Source: Asticcacaulis solisilvae (GTDB lineage Bacteria; Pseudomonadota; Alphaproteobacteria; Caulobacterales; Caulobacteraceae). Taken from it: a stretch of DNA of 64,000 nucleotides. The stretch spans positions 248,001 to 312,000 of the forward strand of contig NZ_JAGGMI010000004.1 in the NCBI RefSeq assembly GCF_017875235.1. Direction: 5' to 3'. The notes under the pieces were generated by a model. That model was not told where the DNA came from. It saw only the letters and a program-made list of their open reading frames with translations, and searched no databases. Both the position numbers and the translations under genes were made by a program. Positions 7,735-15,001 of the stretch are shown piece after piece; within the stretch, counting starts at the first letter, position 1, and each line of letters starts with the position of its first letter.

Positions 7735-9534
7735 ATGACACGTGCGGTTCGGGTTTCGGTGCTTCTGGGTCTTGTGTGCAGCGTATCGATTCTGCCGGTC
7801 ATGGCGTCGGCGCAGACCGTGCCGGTTTCCCCGCCCGCCGTCCAGGCCGGCGTGTCGGCCGACGCCAACCTGAAAGCGCTTTATGAAGCCGAATGGGCGT
7901 GGCGCCAGGCCGAGTTCGGCCGCTCAATCCCGGGCCGGGGCGCCGACGGCCCGACCTTGCCGAGCGTGACGCCCGAAACCTATGCCCGCCGGCTGGCCTA
8001 TTGGGACAAGGCGCTGAAGATGCTGGACCAGATCCCGGTCGATCAGCTGTCGCACGACGAACGCATTAATGCCGAGGTCTTCCGCGCCTCGCTCACCACC
8101 CAGGCCAACAATATCCGCTTCAAGACCTATGAGGCACCGTTCAATTCCGACAGCTTCTTCTGGACCTTCAATCCGCGCACGCCCTATCGCACGGCCGAGG
8201 AGTACCGCAACTATCTGGGCCGCCTGCGCGACATCCGGCGCTATTTCGCCGAGCAGACGGTCAATATGAAGGCCGGCCTCAAGCGCGGCTATACCGTGCC
8301 CTATGTGTCGACCGTCGGCCGCGACAAGACGATGGAGCCCTACACAAAGGCGGACGAGACCAACCCCTTCTACGACGCCTTTGCCCAGATGCCGGAGACC
8401 ATTCCGGCCGACGAGGCCGCCGCCTTGAAGGCCGAGGCCAGGACCGTCATCCGCGACGTGGTGGCGCCGGAATACACCAGGCTCCTGACCTTCTTCCGCA
8501 CCGAATACCAGCCCAGGGCGCGGCGCGATTTCGCCGCCTGGTCGCTGCCGAACGGCAAGGCCTTCTATAAGGCGCGCATCCAGGAATTCGTCACGCTCGA
8601 CATGACGCCCGAGGAGATCCACCAACTGGGCCTCAAGGAAGTGACCCGCATTCGCGCCGACATGGAAAAGACCATGCGCGACTCCGGCTTCAAGGGTACG
8701 TTCGCCGAATTCCTCGTCTTCATGCGCACCGATCCGCAATTCTACGCCAAGACACCGCGCGAACTGCTGTCCTATTCGGCCTATGTCTCGAAGAAGGCCG
8801 ACGGCAAGCTCAAGGACTTCTTCGCCGTCCTGCCGCGCTATCGCCATGCCATCCTGCCGGTGCCGGACGCGGTGGCGCCGATCTACACGTCGGGGCGCGG
8901 CGGGCTCGATTCCTGCCTGATGAACACCTATGCGCTGGAGTCGCGGCCGCTGTACAACCTGCCGGCCCTGACCCTGCATGAGTGTACGCCGGGCCATTCC
9001 TATCAGGCCGCCGCCGCCCTGGAAGCCCCGCCACGGCCGGAATTCCGCCGCTATACCGGCTTTTCCGGCTATGGCGAAGGCTGGGGGTTGTACACCGAAT
9101 GGCTAGGTACCAAGATGGGCATCTATGAGACGCCGTACGAAGAATTCGGCCGCCAGACATTCGAGATGTGGCGTGCGGCAAGGCTGGCCATCGACACCGG
9201 CCTGCACACCCAGGGCTGGACGCGCCAGCAGGCCATCGACTACCTGAAGGACAATACGGCGCTGGCGCAGCTCGATATTGAAAACGAGGTCGACCGCTAT
9301 ATCGCCTGGCCAGGCCAGGCCCTGGCCTACAAGATCGGCGAGTTGAAGATGCGCGAGATGCGTAGCCTGGCAGAAAAGGAACTGGGCGCTGACTTCGACC
9401 AGCGCACCTTCCACGACACGATCCTGAACATGGGCTCGGTGCCGCTGACGACGTTCGAACGCGAAATGCGCGGCTATGTCGACGCGGAAAAGACGCGCGT
9501 TGCGAAGAAGGTTACGCCGAACGCAGGCAACTGA
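7735..9534 (+). CDS. DUF885 family metallopeptidase-like exported protein
   Basis: A 599-residue protein of the DUF885 family, thought to contain zinc metallopeptidases. A signal peptide (VSVLLGLVCSVSILPVMASAQ) indicates export. The conserved LHECTPGHSYQ (HE...GH arrangement) falls near residue 415 and GEGWGLYTEWLG near 445; both are hallmark motifs, the first giving zinc ligands and the catalytic glutamate. Length is usual for the family. The ATG at 7735 is preceded by AAGAGGTG. The gene ends immediately before the stop of the convergent TetR gene. With the divergent hydrolase it may form a peptide- or ester-degrading pair, but the substrate is unknown. Confidence 0.85.
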   Translation: MTRAVRVSVLLGLVCSVSILPVMASAQTVPVSPPAVQAGVSADANLKALYEAEWAWRQAEFGRSIPGRGADGPTLPSVTPETYARRLAYWDKALKMLDQIPVDQLSHDERINAEVFRASLTTQANNIRFKTYEAPFNSDSFFWTFNPRTPYRTAEEYRNYLGRLRDIRRYFAEQTVNMKAGLKRGYTVPYVSTVGRDKTMEPYTKADETNPFYDAFAQMPETIPADEAAALKAEARTVIRDVVAPEYTRLLTFFRTEYQPRARRDFAAWSLPNGKAFYKARIQEFVTLDMTPEEIHQLGLKEVTRIRADMEKTMRDSGFKGTFAEFLVFMRTDPQFYAKTPRELLSYSAYVSKKADGKLKDFFAVLPRYRHAILPVPDAVAPIYTSGRGGLDSCLMNTYALESRPLYNLPALTLHECTPGHSYQAAAALEAPPRPEFRRYTGFSGYGEGWGLYTEWLGTKMGIYETPYEEFGRQTFEMWRAARLAIDTGLHTQGWTRQQAIDYLKDNTALAQLDIENEVDRYIAWPGQALAYKIGELKMREMRSLAEKELGADFDQRTFHDTILNMGSVPLTTFEREMRGYVDAEKTRVAKKVTPNAGN

Positions 9535-10191
9535 CTATATCAGACGACCCGGCGCTTCCGGCGAAGTGTGATGCACTTCAACCTCATCCGCACGCGTGGC
9601 AATCGACCGCTCAAGGCGCGCGATGATCGTCTGACGGGCGTTTTCGGTAATGTGCTTCTGCGCTTCGGATGACTTGACCGCGCGCGCCATGACGACGGCG
9701 CCGGCCAGTTCGCTTAAGAGCACCACGGCTTGCGTATAGGCCTCATCGGGGCCAAGGCCCATCATTTCGAACTGCCCGCCGATCAGCGCCTGCAAACGGC
9801 CAAGCCCCGCTTCGAACCGGCGTCGCGCCGATGCGCCCAGCCGCGCCACATCGCCGCCGCATGCCGGCACCGGACAGCCCTGCCCCGGCCGGTTGACGTG
9901 CGGCATCGACAGATAGTGCTCGATATAGGCCATCAGCGCCTGATGCGGCGCAAGCCCACGCGTCCGCAGCGCGAAACGCTCGCACGTCTTGTCAAACATC
10001 ACCTCGATGGCTTGTTCGATCAGGTCGTCCTTGGATTCAAAGTGCGCATAGAAGCCGCCGTGGGTCAGCCCCTGGCGCTTCATCAGCGTGGCGACCGACA
10101 GACCGTCAGGGCCGCTTTCGCGCAAAAACATCGCGGCCTCGGTCAGAAGCCGGACGCGCGTGCGCTGCTTATGGTCTGTTCCGTACCGCAA
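9535..10191 (-). CDS. TetR/AcrR family transcriptional regulator
   Basis: A 218-residue cytoplasmic repressor. The N-terminal helix-turn-helix (about residues 12-58) contains LSVATLMKRQGLTHGGFYAHFESKDDLI, the typical TetR recognition segment with GGFYxHF. The C-terminal ligand domain includes PGQGCPVPACGGDVARLG, which resembles regulators of the YcdC/NemR type. Convergent with the DUF885 gene with no spacer between the stops. The ligand and targets are unknown; the palindrome at 7682 is a possible site. Confidence 0.85.
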   Translation of the reverse strand: MRYGTDHKQRTRVRLLTEAAMFLRESGPDGLSVATLMKRQGLTHGGFYAHFESKDDLIEQAIEVMFDKTCERFALRTRGLAPHQALMAYIEHYLSMPHVNRPGQGCPVPACGGDVARLGASARRRFEAGLGRLQALIGGQFEMMGLGPDEAYTQAVVLLSELAGAVVMARAVKSSEAQKHITENARQTIIARLERSIATRADEVEVHHTSPEAPGRLI

Positions 10192-10423
10192 ATGACCTTC
10201 CCGGATGATCTGCCCGCGTTAACGAGTCTAAGCCAAGTGACGCCAAAGGTCCATGGGGCAGGCCTCCGGATAAGGCACGGTAAAATATCACTTCTTTCAG
10301 ACCGAAGCGCCCTGGGCATGGTTAAGATGGCGGCCCTGTTTATTAACAAGGTCCTTTCACGATTAGGAAATTGCAAGGTCCTATTAATGGGTGACGTTAG
10401 GAAACCTCGGGCTGGGGGTTATC

Positions 10424-11653
10424 ATGTTTCGTTCCGGGTACGGATCTTTGCGTTCATTTGCGTCCAACAGGTCAGGCAGCGTATCGACCCTGTTCGCGTT
10501 CAGCATGCCGCTGGTCATCGCGGGTGCCGCCTTCGGCGTCGAAATCGGCGTCTGGTATTACGACGACATGCGGCTGCAGCAGATCGCCGATACCGCCGCC
10601 TTCGCCGCAGGGATCGAGCAGCGCGCCGGCCAGGACAGCATCGTCATGCTGTCGGCGGCCCGGATCGTGGCCAACGAAAATGGCTTCGACGCCGGGCGGG
10701 ACACCTTGGTCCTCAACAGCCCGCCGACCTCAGGCACGCATCAGAACGACCATTCCGCGGAAATCCTGCTGACGCGGACGGAGCCGCGCTATTTTACCCA
10801 GCTGTTCGACAGCAGCCCGGTCGTCGTCAAGGCGCGGGCCGTGGCGACCTATACGACGGCGGCCAATGCCTGCATCATCGCGCTCGACCCCAGCGCCGCC
10901 CAGGCCGCCTATTTCTCGGGCAGCTCAACCATCACCCTGGTCGGCTGCAACGTCATGTCGAATTCGATTTCTGGCCAGTCGATCTATACCCAGGGCGCCA
11001 CCAGGCTGACGGTACCGTGCCTGATGGCCACGGGCGACGTCGCGCTCAACGCGCCGGTCAGCCTGACCGGGTGCGAGGCGGCCATGACGCAGCTGCCGCC
11101 GGTCGCCGACCCTTTTCGTAACGTCCCGGAACCGGCCTCCACCGGCAACTGCAACAATTCCAACGGCAACACGCTGCAGCCGGGCCGCTACTGCAACGGG
11201 CTGAGCATTAATGGCTCCGTCACATTCAAGCCCGGCACCTACATCATCGAAGGCGGCACCTTCAAGGCCAACGGCAATGCGGCGCTGACGGGCTCAGGCG
11301 TGACTTTCGTGCTCAAGAACAATGCGCAGATCGCCTTCAACGGCAATGCCACGCTGAACCTGTCCCCGCCGACCAGCGGGACCTATGCCGGCATGCTGTT
11401 CTTCGGCAGCCGCGCCAACGCCGCCAATACGGCGATCACCCTCAACGGCAATGCGGCCTCGGTCATGACCGGCGCCGTCTACTTTCCCAACCAGGTCGTA
11501 TCCTACATCGGCAATTTCCAGGGCGCCAACGGCTGCACGCAACTGGTCGCGCGCATGGTCGAATGGAGCGGCAATTCAAACCTGGCCGCCGATTGCAGCG
11601 CACACGGCATGAACCCTATCCCCGTCGGCGGGGTGGTTAAACTCGCGGAGTGA
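10424..11653 (+). CDS. TadG-like pilus assembly / pseudopilin-domain protein
   Basis: A 409-residue envelope protein with an N-terminal membrane segment of the TadE/TadG type (NRSGSVSTLFAFSMPLVIAG followed by VEIGVWYYDDMRLQQIADTAA). Such proteins sit in the inner membrane or periplasm and support Flp/Tad pili or a related surface structure. The later half carries short Asn/Gly repeats (KANGNAAL, AFNGNATL, TLNGNAAS) with hydrophobic spacing, suggesting a right-handed beta-helix (inference). The ATG at 10424 begins the basic n-region; an in-frame GTG at 10391 would add 11 residues. It leads a three-gene run with the next two genes. No Tad ATPase, secretin or prepilin peptidase is nearby. Confidence 0.75.
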   Translation: MFRSGYGSLRSFASNRSGSVSTLFAFSMPLVIAGAAFGVEIGVWYYDDMRLQQIADTAAFAAGIEQRAGQDSIVMLSAARIVANENGFDAGRDTLVLNSPPTSGTHQNDHSAEILLTRTEPRYFTQLFDSSPVVVKARAVATYTTAANACIIALDPSAAQAAYFSGSSTITLVGCNVMSNSISGQSIYTQGATRLTVPCLMATGDVALNAPVSLTGCEAAMTQLPPVADPFRNVPEPASTGNCNNSNGNTLQPGRYCNGLSINGSVTFKPGTYIIEGGTFKANGNAALTGSGVTFVLKNNAQIAFNGNATLNLSPPTSGTYAGMLFFGSRANAANTAITLNGNAASVMTGAVYFPNQVVSYIGNFQGANGCTQLVARMVEWSGNSNLAADCSAHGMNPIPVGGVVKLAE

Positions 11654-11657
11654 CAAG

Positions 11658-12113
11658 ATGAAAAACGCAAAGACACCGGCACCGGTCTCCTTCCGTCGCG
11701 CGATCGCCGACTTCCGACGAGACCGCAATGGCGCCGCCCTGGTCGAATTCGCCATCATCGCGCCCCTGCTGCTGGCGACCTTGGCGGGCATCAGCGACGG
11801 CGCCAGCTTTCTGCTGCGCAACAACGCCATGCATTCGGGCCTGAGCAGCAGCGCCCAGTACATCATGAGCGGCGGCTCGGACCTGTCGACCGCGCGCCAG
11901 ATCGGCCTGTCTTCGTGGGCGGGACGGTCGGAGCAGGGCACCGTCACGACCAGCAAGGACTGTTTCTGCGCGGCGGCGCCCGCGACCTGTTCGACGCTGT
12001 GCGGTGACCAGAGCGTGCCCCTGGCCTATGTCAAGATCGCCGCCACCGACACCTATGACGGCTGGTTCGGTGACACCACGCTTCACGCCGAACAGGATGT
12101 CCGCATCAGATGA
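11658..12113 (+). CDS. TadE-like pseudopilin protein
   Basis: A 151-residue protein with the TadE signature RNGAALVEFAIIAPLLL (about residues 24-40): a charged leader, a glycine cleavage position and a glutamate five residues into the hydrophobic segment, as in type IV pilin-like proteins processed by a prepilin peptidase. The rest is periplasmic and holds five cysteines around SKDCFCAAAPATCSTLC, which could form disulfides. It begins four bases after the preceding stop and overlaps the next gene by four, so the three are probably one operon. Confidence 0.75.
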   Translation: MKNAKTPAPVSFRRAIADFRRDRNGAALVEFAIIAPLLLATLAGISDGASFLLRNNAMHSGLSSSAQYIMSGGSDLSTARQIGLSSWAGRSEQGTVTTSKDCFCAAAPATCSTLCGDQSVPLAYVKIAATDTYDGWFGDTTLHAEQDVRIR

Positions 12114-12517
12114 GGCGTTTATTGCGGCGTCTGACGCGGAACAGGCGCGGCGCGACGGCGCTGGAATTCGCCATCGTCGCGCCCGTCTTCATTGCCATGG
12201 TATTCGGCGTATTCAATCTCGGCTACGCGCTCTATTGCGGCGCGGCCGTCCGCCACGCCATCCAGGAATCGTCGCGTCTGCTGATGTTCGATCCCAACAC
12301 TACCGCCAGTACGTTCAAAACGGCGGTCGTATCGAAGCTGGTCAATGTGCCGGTCACGAACCTGCGCATCGCCATTACGGATGAAACAGTGACGCAGACG
12401 CAGCACCTCAAGCGCGTCACCTGGACCTACAACTATATGGTCTATGCGCCCTTCATCACGTCCAAGGCGTTCGAAATGGGCTCAAGCGTCACCGTGCCAA
12501 CGCTGGCTGCCCCCTAA
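12110..12517 (+). CDS. TadE-like pseudopilin protein
   Basis: A 135-residue protein with the same architecture as its upstream neighbour: basic leader, RRGATALEFAIVAPVFI, then a small periplasmic domain. The glutamate after GATAL is the usual pilin Glu5. The ATG overlaps the previous stop (ATGA), so translation is coupled. Its stop overlaps the stop of the convergent TetR gene by two bases. Likely a minor pseudopilin of a Tad-type apparatus encoded elsewhere. Confidence 0.75.
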   Translation: MRRLLRRLTRNRRGATALEFAIVAPVFIAMVFGVFNLGYALYCGAAVRHAIQESSRLLMFDPNTTASTFKTAVVSKLVNVPVTNLRIAITDETVTQTQHLKRVTWTYNYMVYAPFITSKAFEMGSSVTVPTLAAP

Positions 12518-13200
12518 CCGAAAAGGAAGGCCGTGGTGCCGTAGGCGATCTTGCGCAGCTCGTCTCGGCCGGCGCCGGCGCGCGCGCGCACCAAAAGATT
12601 CGACGTCAGGCCGCTGATCATCTGGGTCAGGACCATGGGATCGGCGTCGGTGCGCAAAAAGCCCTTGTCGCGGGCCTTGGTGAAGAAGGCCTCGAACCGG
12701 CGGTCGAAGCTCTCGATAGTGCCCTGCAGCATTTCCAGGATCGATTCGTGCTGCGGCGCCTCATTGAGCGCCGTGCACATGAAGGCACAGCCGAGTGGAT
12801 GTTCGCGCTCGCCCGTATAGGCGCCGATCACCACGTCGAAATAGCGGTTGATGATGTCGCGCAGACAGGTGCAGGTGCCGTCGCAGGTCAGGACATTGTC
12901 CAGCTGCGCCTTGATGCCATCCTGGTAACGCTCCATGGCCTTGATATAGAGGGCCTGCTTATCGCCGAAGGCTGCCGCCAGACTGGGACGGCTGACGCCG
13001 GTGGCCAGCGCGATATCGTCAAGCGAAGTAGCGGCAAAGCCGCGCTCCCAGAACATTTTCAGCACTTTTTCCAGCACGGCGTCCGGATCGAAGGCGCGCG
13101 GCCGGCCCCGGCGCTTGCCGGAACAGGCAGCAGGATCCATGGCATGGCCGGGACAGATTTCATGGCTGTCGAACTTCAGGTCGGCCTTGGCGTGATACAT
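12514..13200 (-). CDS. TetR/AcrR family regulator, probable repressor of the RND efflux operon
   Basis: A 228-residue regulator: the HTH (about residues 30-80) contains RGRPRAFDPDAVLEKVLKMF and TSLDDIALATGVSRPSLAAAFGDKQALY, characteristic of TetR proteins. The N-terminal 25 residues before GKRRGRP are an unusual extension with two cysteines and two histidines. The start at 13198-13200 has AGGAA seven bases upstream; starts at 13227 and 13140 are alternatives. It is divergent from the efflux operon at 13575 and the two share an intergenic region with two operator-like palindromes, the usual arrangement for AcrR/NalC-style control. Confidence 0.85.
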   Translation of the reverse strand: MYHAKADLKFDSHEICPGHAMDPAACSGKRRGRPRAFDPDAVLEKVLKMFWERGFAATSLDDIALATGVSRPSLAAAFGDKQALYIKAMERYQDGIKAQLDNVLTCDGTCTCLRDIINRYFDVVIGAYTGEREHPLGCAFMCTALNEAPQHESILEMLQGTIESFDRRFEAFFTKARDKGFLRTDADPMVLTQMISGLTSNLLVRARAGAGRDELRKIAYGTTAFLFG

Positions 13201-13430
13201 GGCATTTCCTACGCGCCTGCTACGCACCGCAGGCTGGTGACACTTTCTGGCAGGAAGTCAGCTATCCTGTCCTTGTTATCATCAGAGTAGCGCCGTTCAT
13301 GGCGCATGAAAAGTCTGCTTTTTGCGGACCGCCGAAGGCTACGCGAATACCGATAATCTTTGGCACGCAATTGATCCGAAAACCGGGTCGCCATTTTCGG
13401 ATTGCGCGCCGTCCTGACAGTTTAGCAGAT

Positions 13431-13451
13431 TTATTTGCGATGTCGCATAAA
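13431..13451. promoter_or_regulatory. Operator-like palindrome, first of two (TetR/RND intergenic region)
   Basis: TTTGCGA-TG-TCGCATAAA is a near-perfect dyad with flanking TTA. A second version lies 53 bases downstream. The two occupy the region between the divergent TetR gene (start 13200) and the membrane-fusion gene (start 13575), and fit binding of a dimeric TetR repressor. Confidence 0.6.
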
Positions 13452-13483
13452 AATGTGTTTACAAAACGTCAGGCGGCGATTAT

Positions 13484-13506
13484 TTATTTGCGAGTTCGCA
13501 CTAAAT
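13484..13506. promoter_or_regulatory. Operator-like palindrome, second of two
   Basis: TTATTTGCGA-GT-TCGCACTAAAT repeats the first site (shared TTATTTGCGA and TCGCA with TAAA). Spacing of 53 bases between site starts places both on about the same DNA face (five helical turns), compatible with cooperative binding. The site lies about 70 bases before the efflux operon start. Confidence 0.6.
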
Positions 13507-13574
13507 AGGGCCTCGCGGCAGAACCGCAAGGCCCGTCAGTTCCGCGTACCCTTTCTCCCCGAAGGAATGCTGTC

Positions 13575-14774
13575 ATGCTGCCCACCGAAATCCTCGCGTC
13601 CGTCCATCGGGCGCGCCGTCAAACCCTGCTCGCTTTCGCCGCCGTCTCCGTGATCGGCGCCGGCGCGATCGCCACCATCGCTTTTGCCCCCAAGGCCGAA
13701 AGCCAGGCTGCCGCCCAGGCCGTGCCGGTCTCGGTCGCCACCGTCTCCGAACAGAATGTCGAAAGCTGGACGGACTTTTCCGGCCACCTGGAAGCCGTCG
13801 AGCGCGTCGAAATCCGCCCGCGCGTCGCCGGCGCCGTGAAAGCCATCCACTTCCGCGAAGGGGCCCTGGTGCACACTGGCGATCTGCTGGTGACCATCGA
13901 TCCGGCGCCGTACCTGGCCGAAGTCAACCGCGCCAAGGCCAGTGTGTCTTCAGCCGAAGCCCGCCTGACGCTCGCCCGTTCCAATCAGGAACGCGCCCAG
14001 CGCCTGTGGGACGACCAGGCCATTTCCCGCGCCGATGTCGAAGCCCGCGACAATGAGCTGAAGGCCGCCCAGGCGCAGCTTGAAGCCGCCCGCGCCGAGC
14101 TTCAGATCAGCAATCTGAACCTCAGCTACACCCAGGTCCGCGCTCCGGTCTCCGGCCGCGTCGGCCGCATCGAAGTGACCGTCGGCAACCTCGTCGCTTC
14201 GGGCCCGCAGGCCCAGACCCTGACGACGCTTGTCTCGGTCAGCCCGATCTATGCCAGCTTCGACGCCGATGAGGCCATCGTCAACCAGACGCTGGAAGAC
14301 TTGCGCGTCGCCAATCGCGCCCAGATCGACCAGATCCCGGTCAAGCTGGAAACCGGCACGCCGGGGGAGGCGCCGATCGAAGGCAAGCTTCAGTTGATCG
14401 ACAACCAGTTCGACAATGGCTCGGGGACTTTGAAAGCCCGCGCCGTGTTTTCGAACGCCGATGGCAAGCTGATCCCTGGCCAGTTCGTTCGCGTCCATAT
14501 GGGCGCGGCGGTGACCAAGCCGGCGCTCTTGGTATCGGAACTGGCCATCGGCACCGACCAGGACAAGCGTTTCGTTTACGTCGTCGGGACCGACAAAAAG
14601 GTCTCGTACCGCGAGGTCACCTTAGGCGCGCCGGTCGGCAATCTCCGTGTCGTCAAGTCTGGCCTGAAAGCCGGCGAACACGTCGTCGTCGATGGCGTCC
14701 AGAAGGTCGGTCCGGGGACGGTTGTCACCGCCCAGGCCGTGCCGATGGACAAGATCGCCGCACCGAACGCCTGA
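13575..14774 (+). CDS. RND efflux periplasmic adaptor subunit (AcrA/MexA-like)
   Basis: A 399-residue membrane-fusion protein that links the inner-membrane RND pump to the outer-membrane channel. The N-terminus has a basic leader and a membrane anchor or signal (LLAFAAVSVIGAGAIATIAF). The barrel-sandwich lipoyl halves are visible (VEIRPRVAGAVKAIHFREGA and LSYTQVRAPVSGRVGRI), separated by an alpha-hairpin (about residues 110-190), followed by a beta-barrel (GTLKARAVFSN, LIPGQFVRVHM). The ATG at 13575 follows GAAGGAA. First gene of an adaptor-pump-channel operon, although a 227-base gap with a long inverted repeat separates it from the pump gene. Confidence 0.92.
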   Translation: MLPTEILASVHRARRQTLLAFAAVSVIGAGAIATIAFAPKAESQAAAQAVPVSVATVSEQNVESWTDFSGHLEAVERVEIRPRVAGAVKAIHFREGALVHTGDLLVTIDPAPYLAEVNRAKASVSSAEARLTLARSNQERAQRLWDDQAISRADVEARDNELKAAQAQLEAARAELQISNLNLSYTQVRAPVSGRVGRIEVTVGNLVASGPQAQTLTTLVSVSPIYASFDADEAIVNQTLEDLRVANRAQIDQIPVKLETGTPGEAPIEGKLQLIDNQFDNGSGTLKARAVFSNADGKLIPGQFVRVHMGAAVTKPALLVSELAIGTDQDKRFVYVVGTDKKVSYREVTLGAPVGNLRVVKSGLKAGEHVVVDGVQKVGPGTVVTAQAVPMDKIAAPNA

Positions 14775-14783
14775 GTTAGATTA

Positions 14784-14950
14784 GCCCCCACCACCATGCC
14801 GTTCCACGGCATGGTCCCCCTCCCCATTCGCTTCATCGCGTTGAACGCCCGAGGCGCTCTTGGGGAGGAATAAGAAAAGAGCCCCCTTAAACCTATACCT
14901 CCCCACTTGTGGGGAGGGGGACCATCTGCGGAGCAGATGGTGGTGGGGGC
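14784..14950. repeat. Long imperfect inverted repeat (REP/BIME-like) inside the efflux operon
   Basis: The left part begins GCCCCCACCACCATGCC and continues into CATGGTCCCCCTCCCCA. The right part is its inverted counterpart, TGGGGAGGGGGACCAT followed by GGTGGTGGGGGC ending at 14950. Each arm also has its own small hairpin (GCCGTTCCACGGC; ATCTGCGGAGCAGAT). Transcription of the pump gene must pass through this structure unless an internal promoter exists at 14951-15001. Confidence 0.8.
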
Positions 14951-15001
14951 CTCTTGCCTGAAACACACCCCAAATCCCACGCCCAACCACCGAGGGCTAT
15001 C

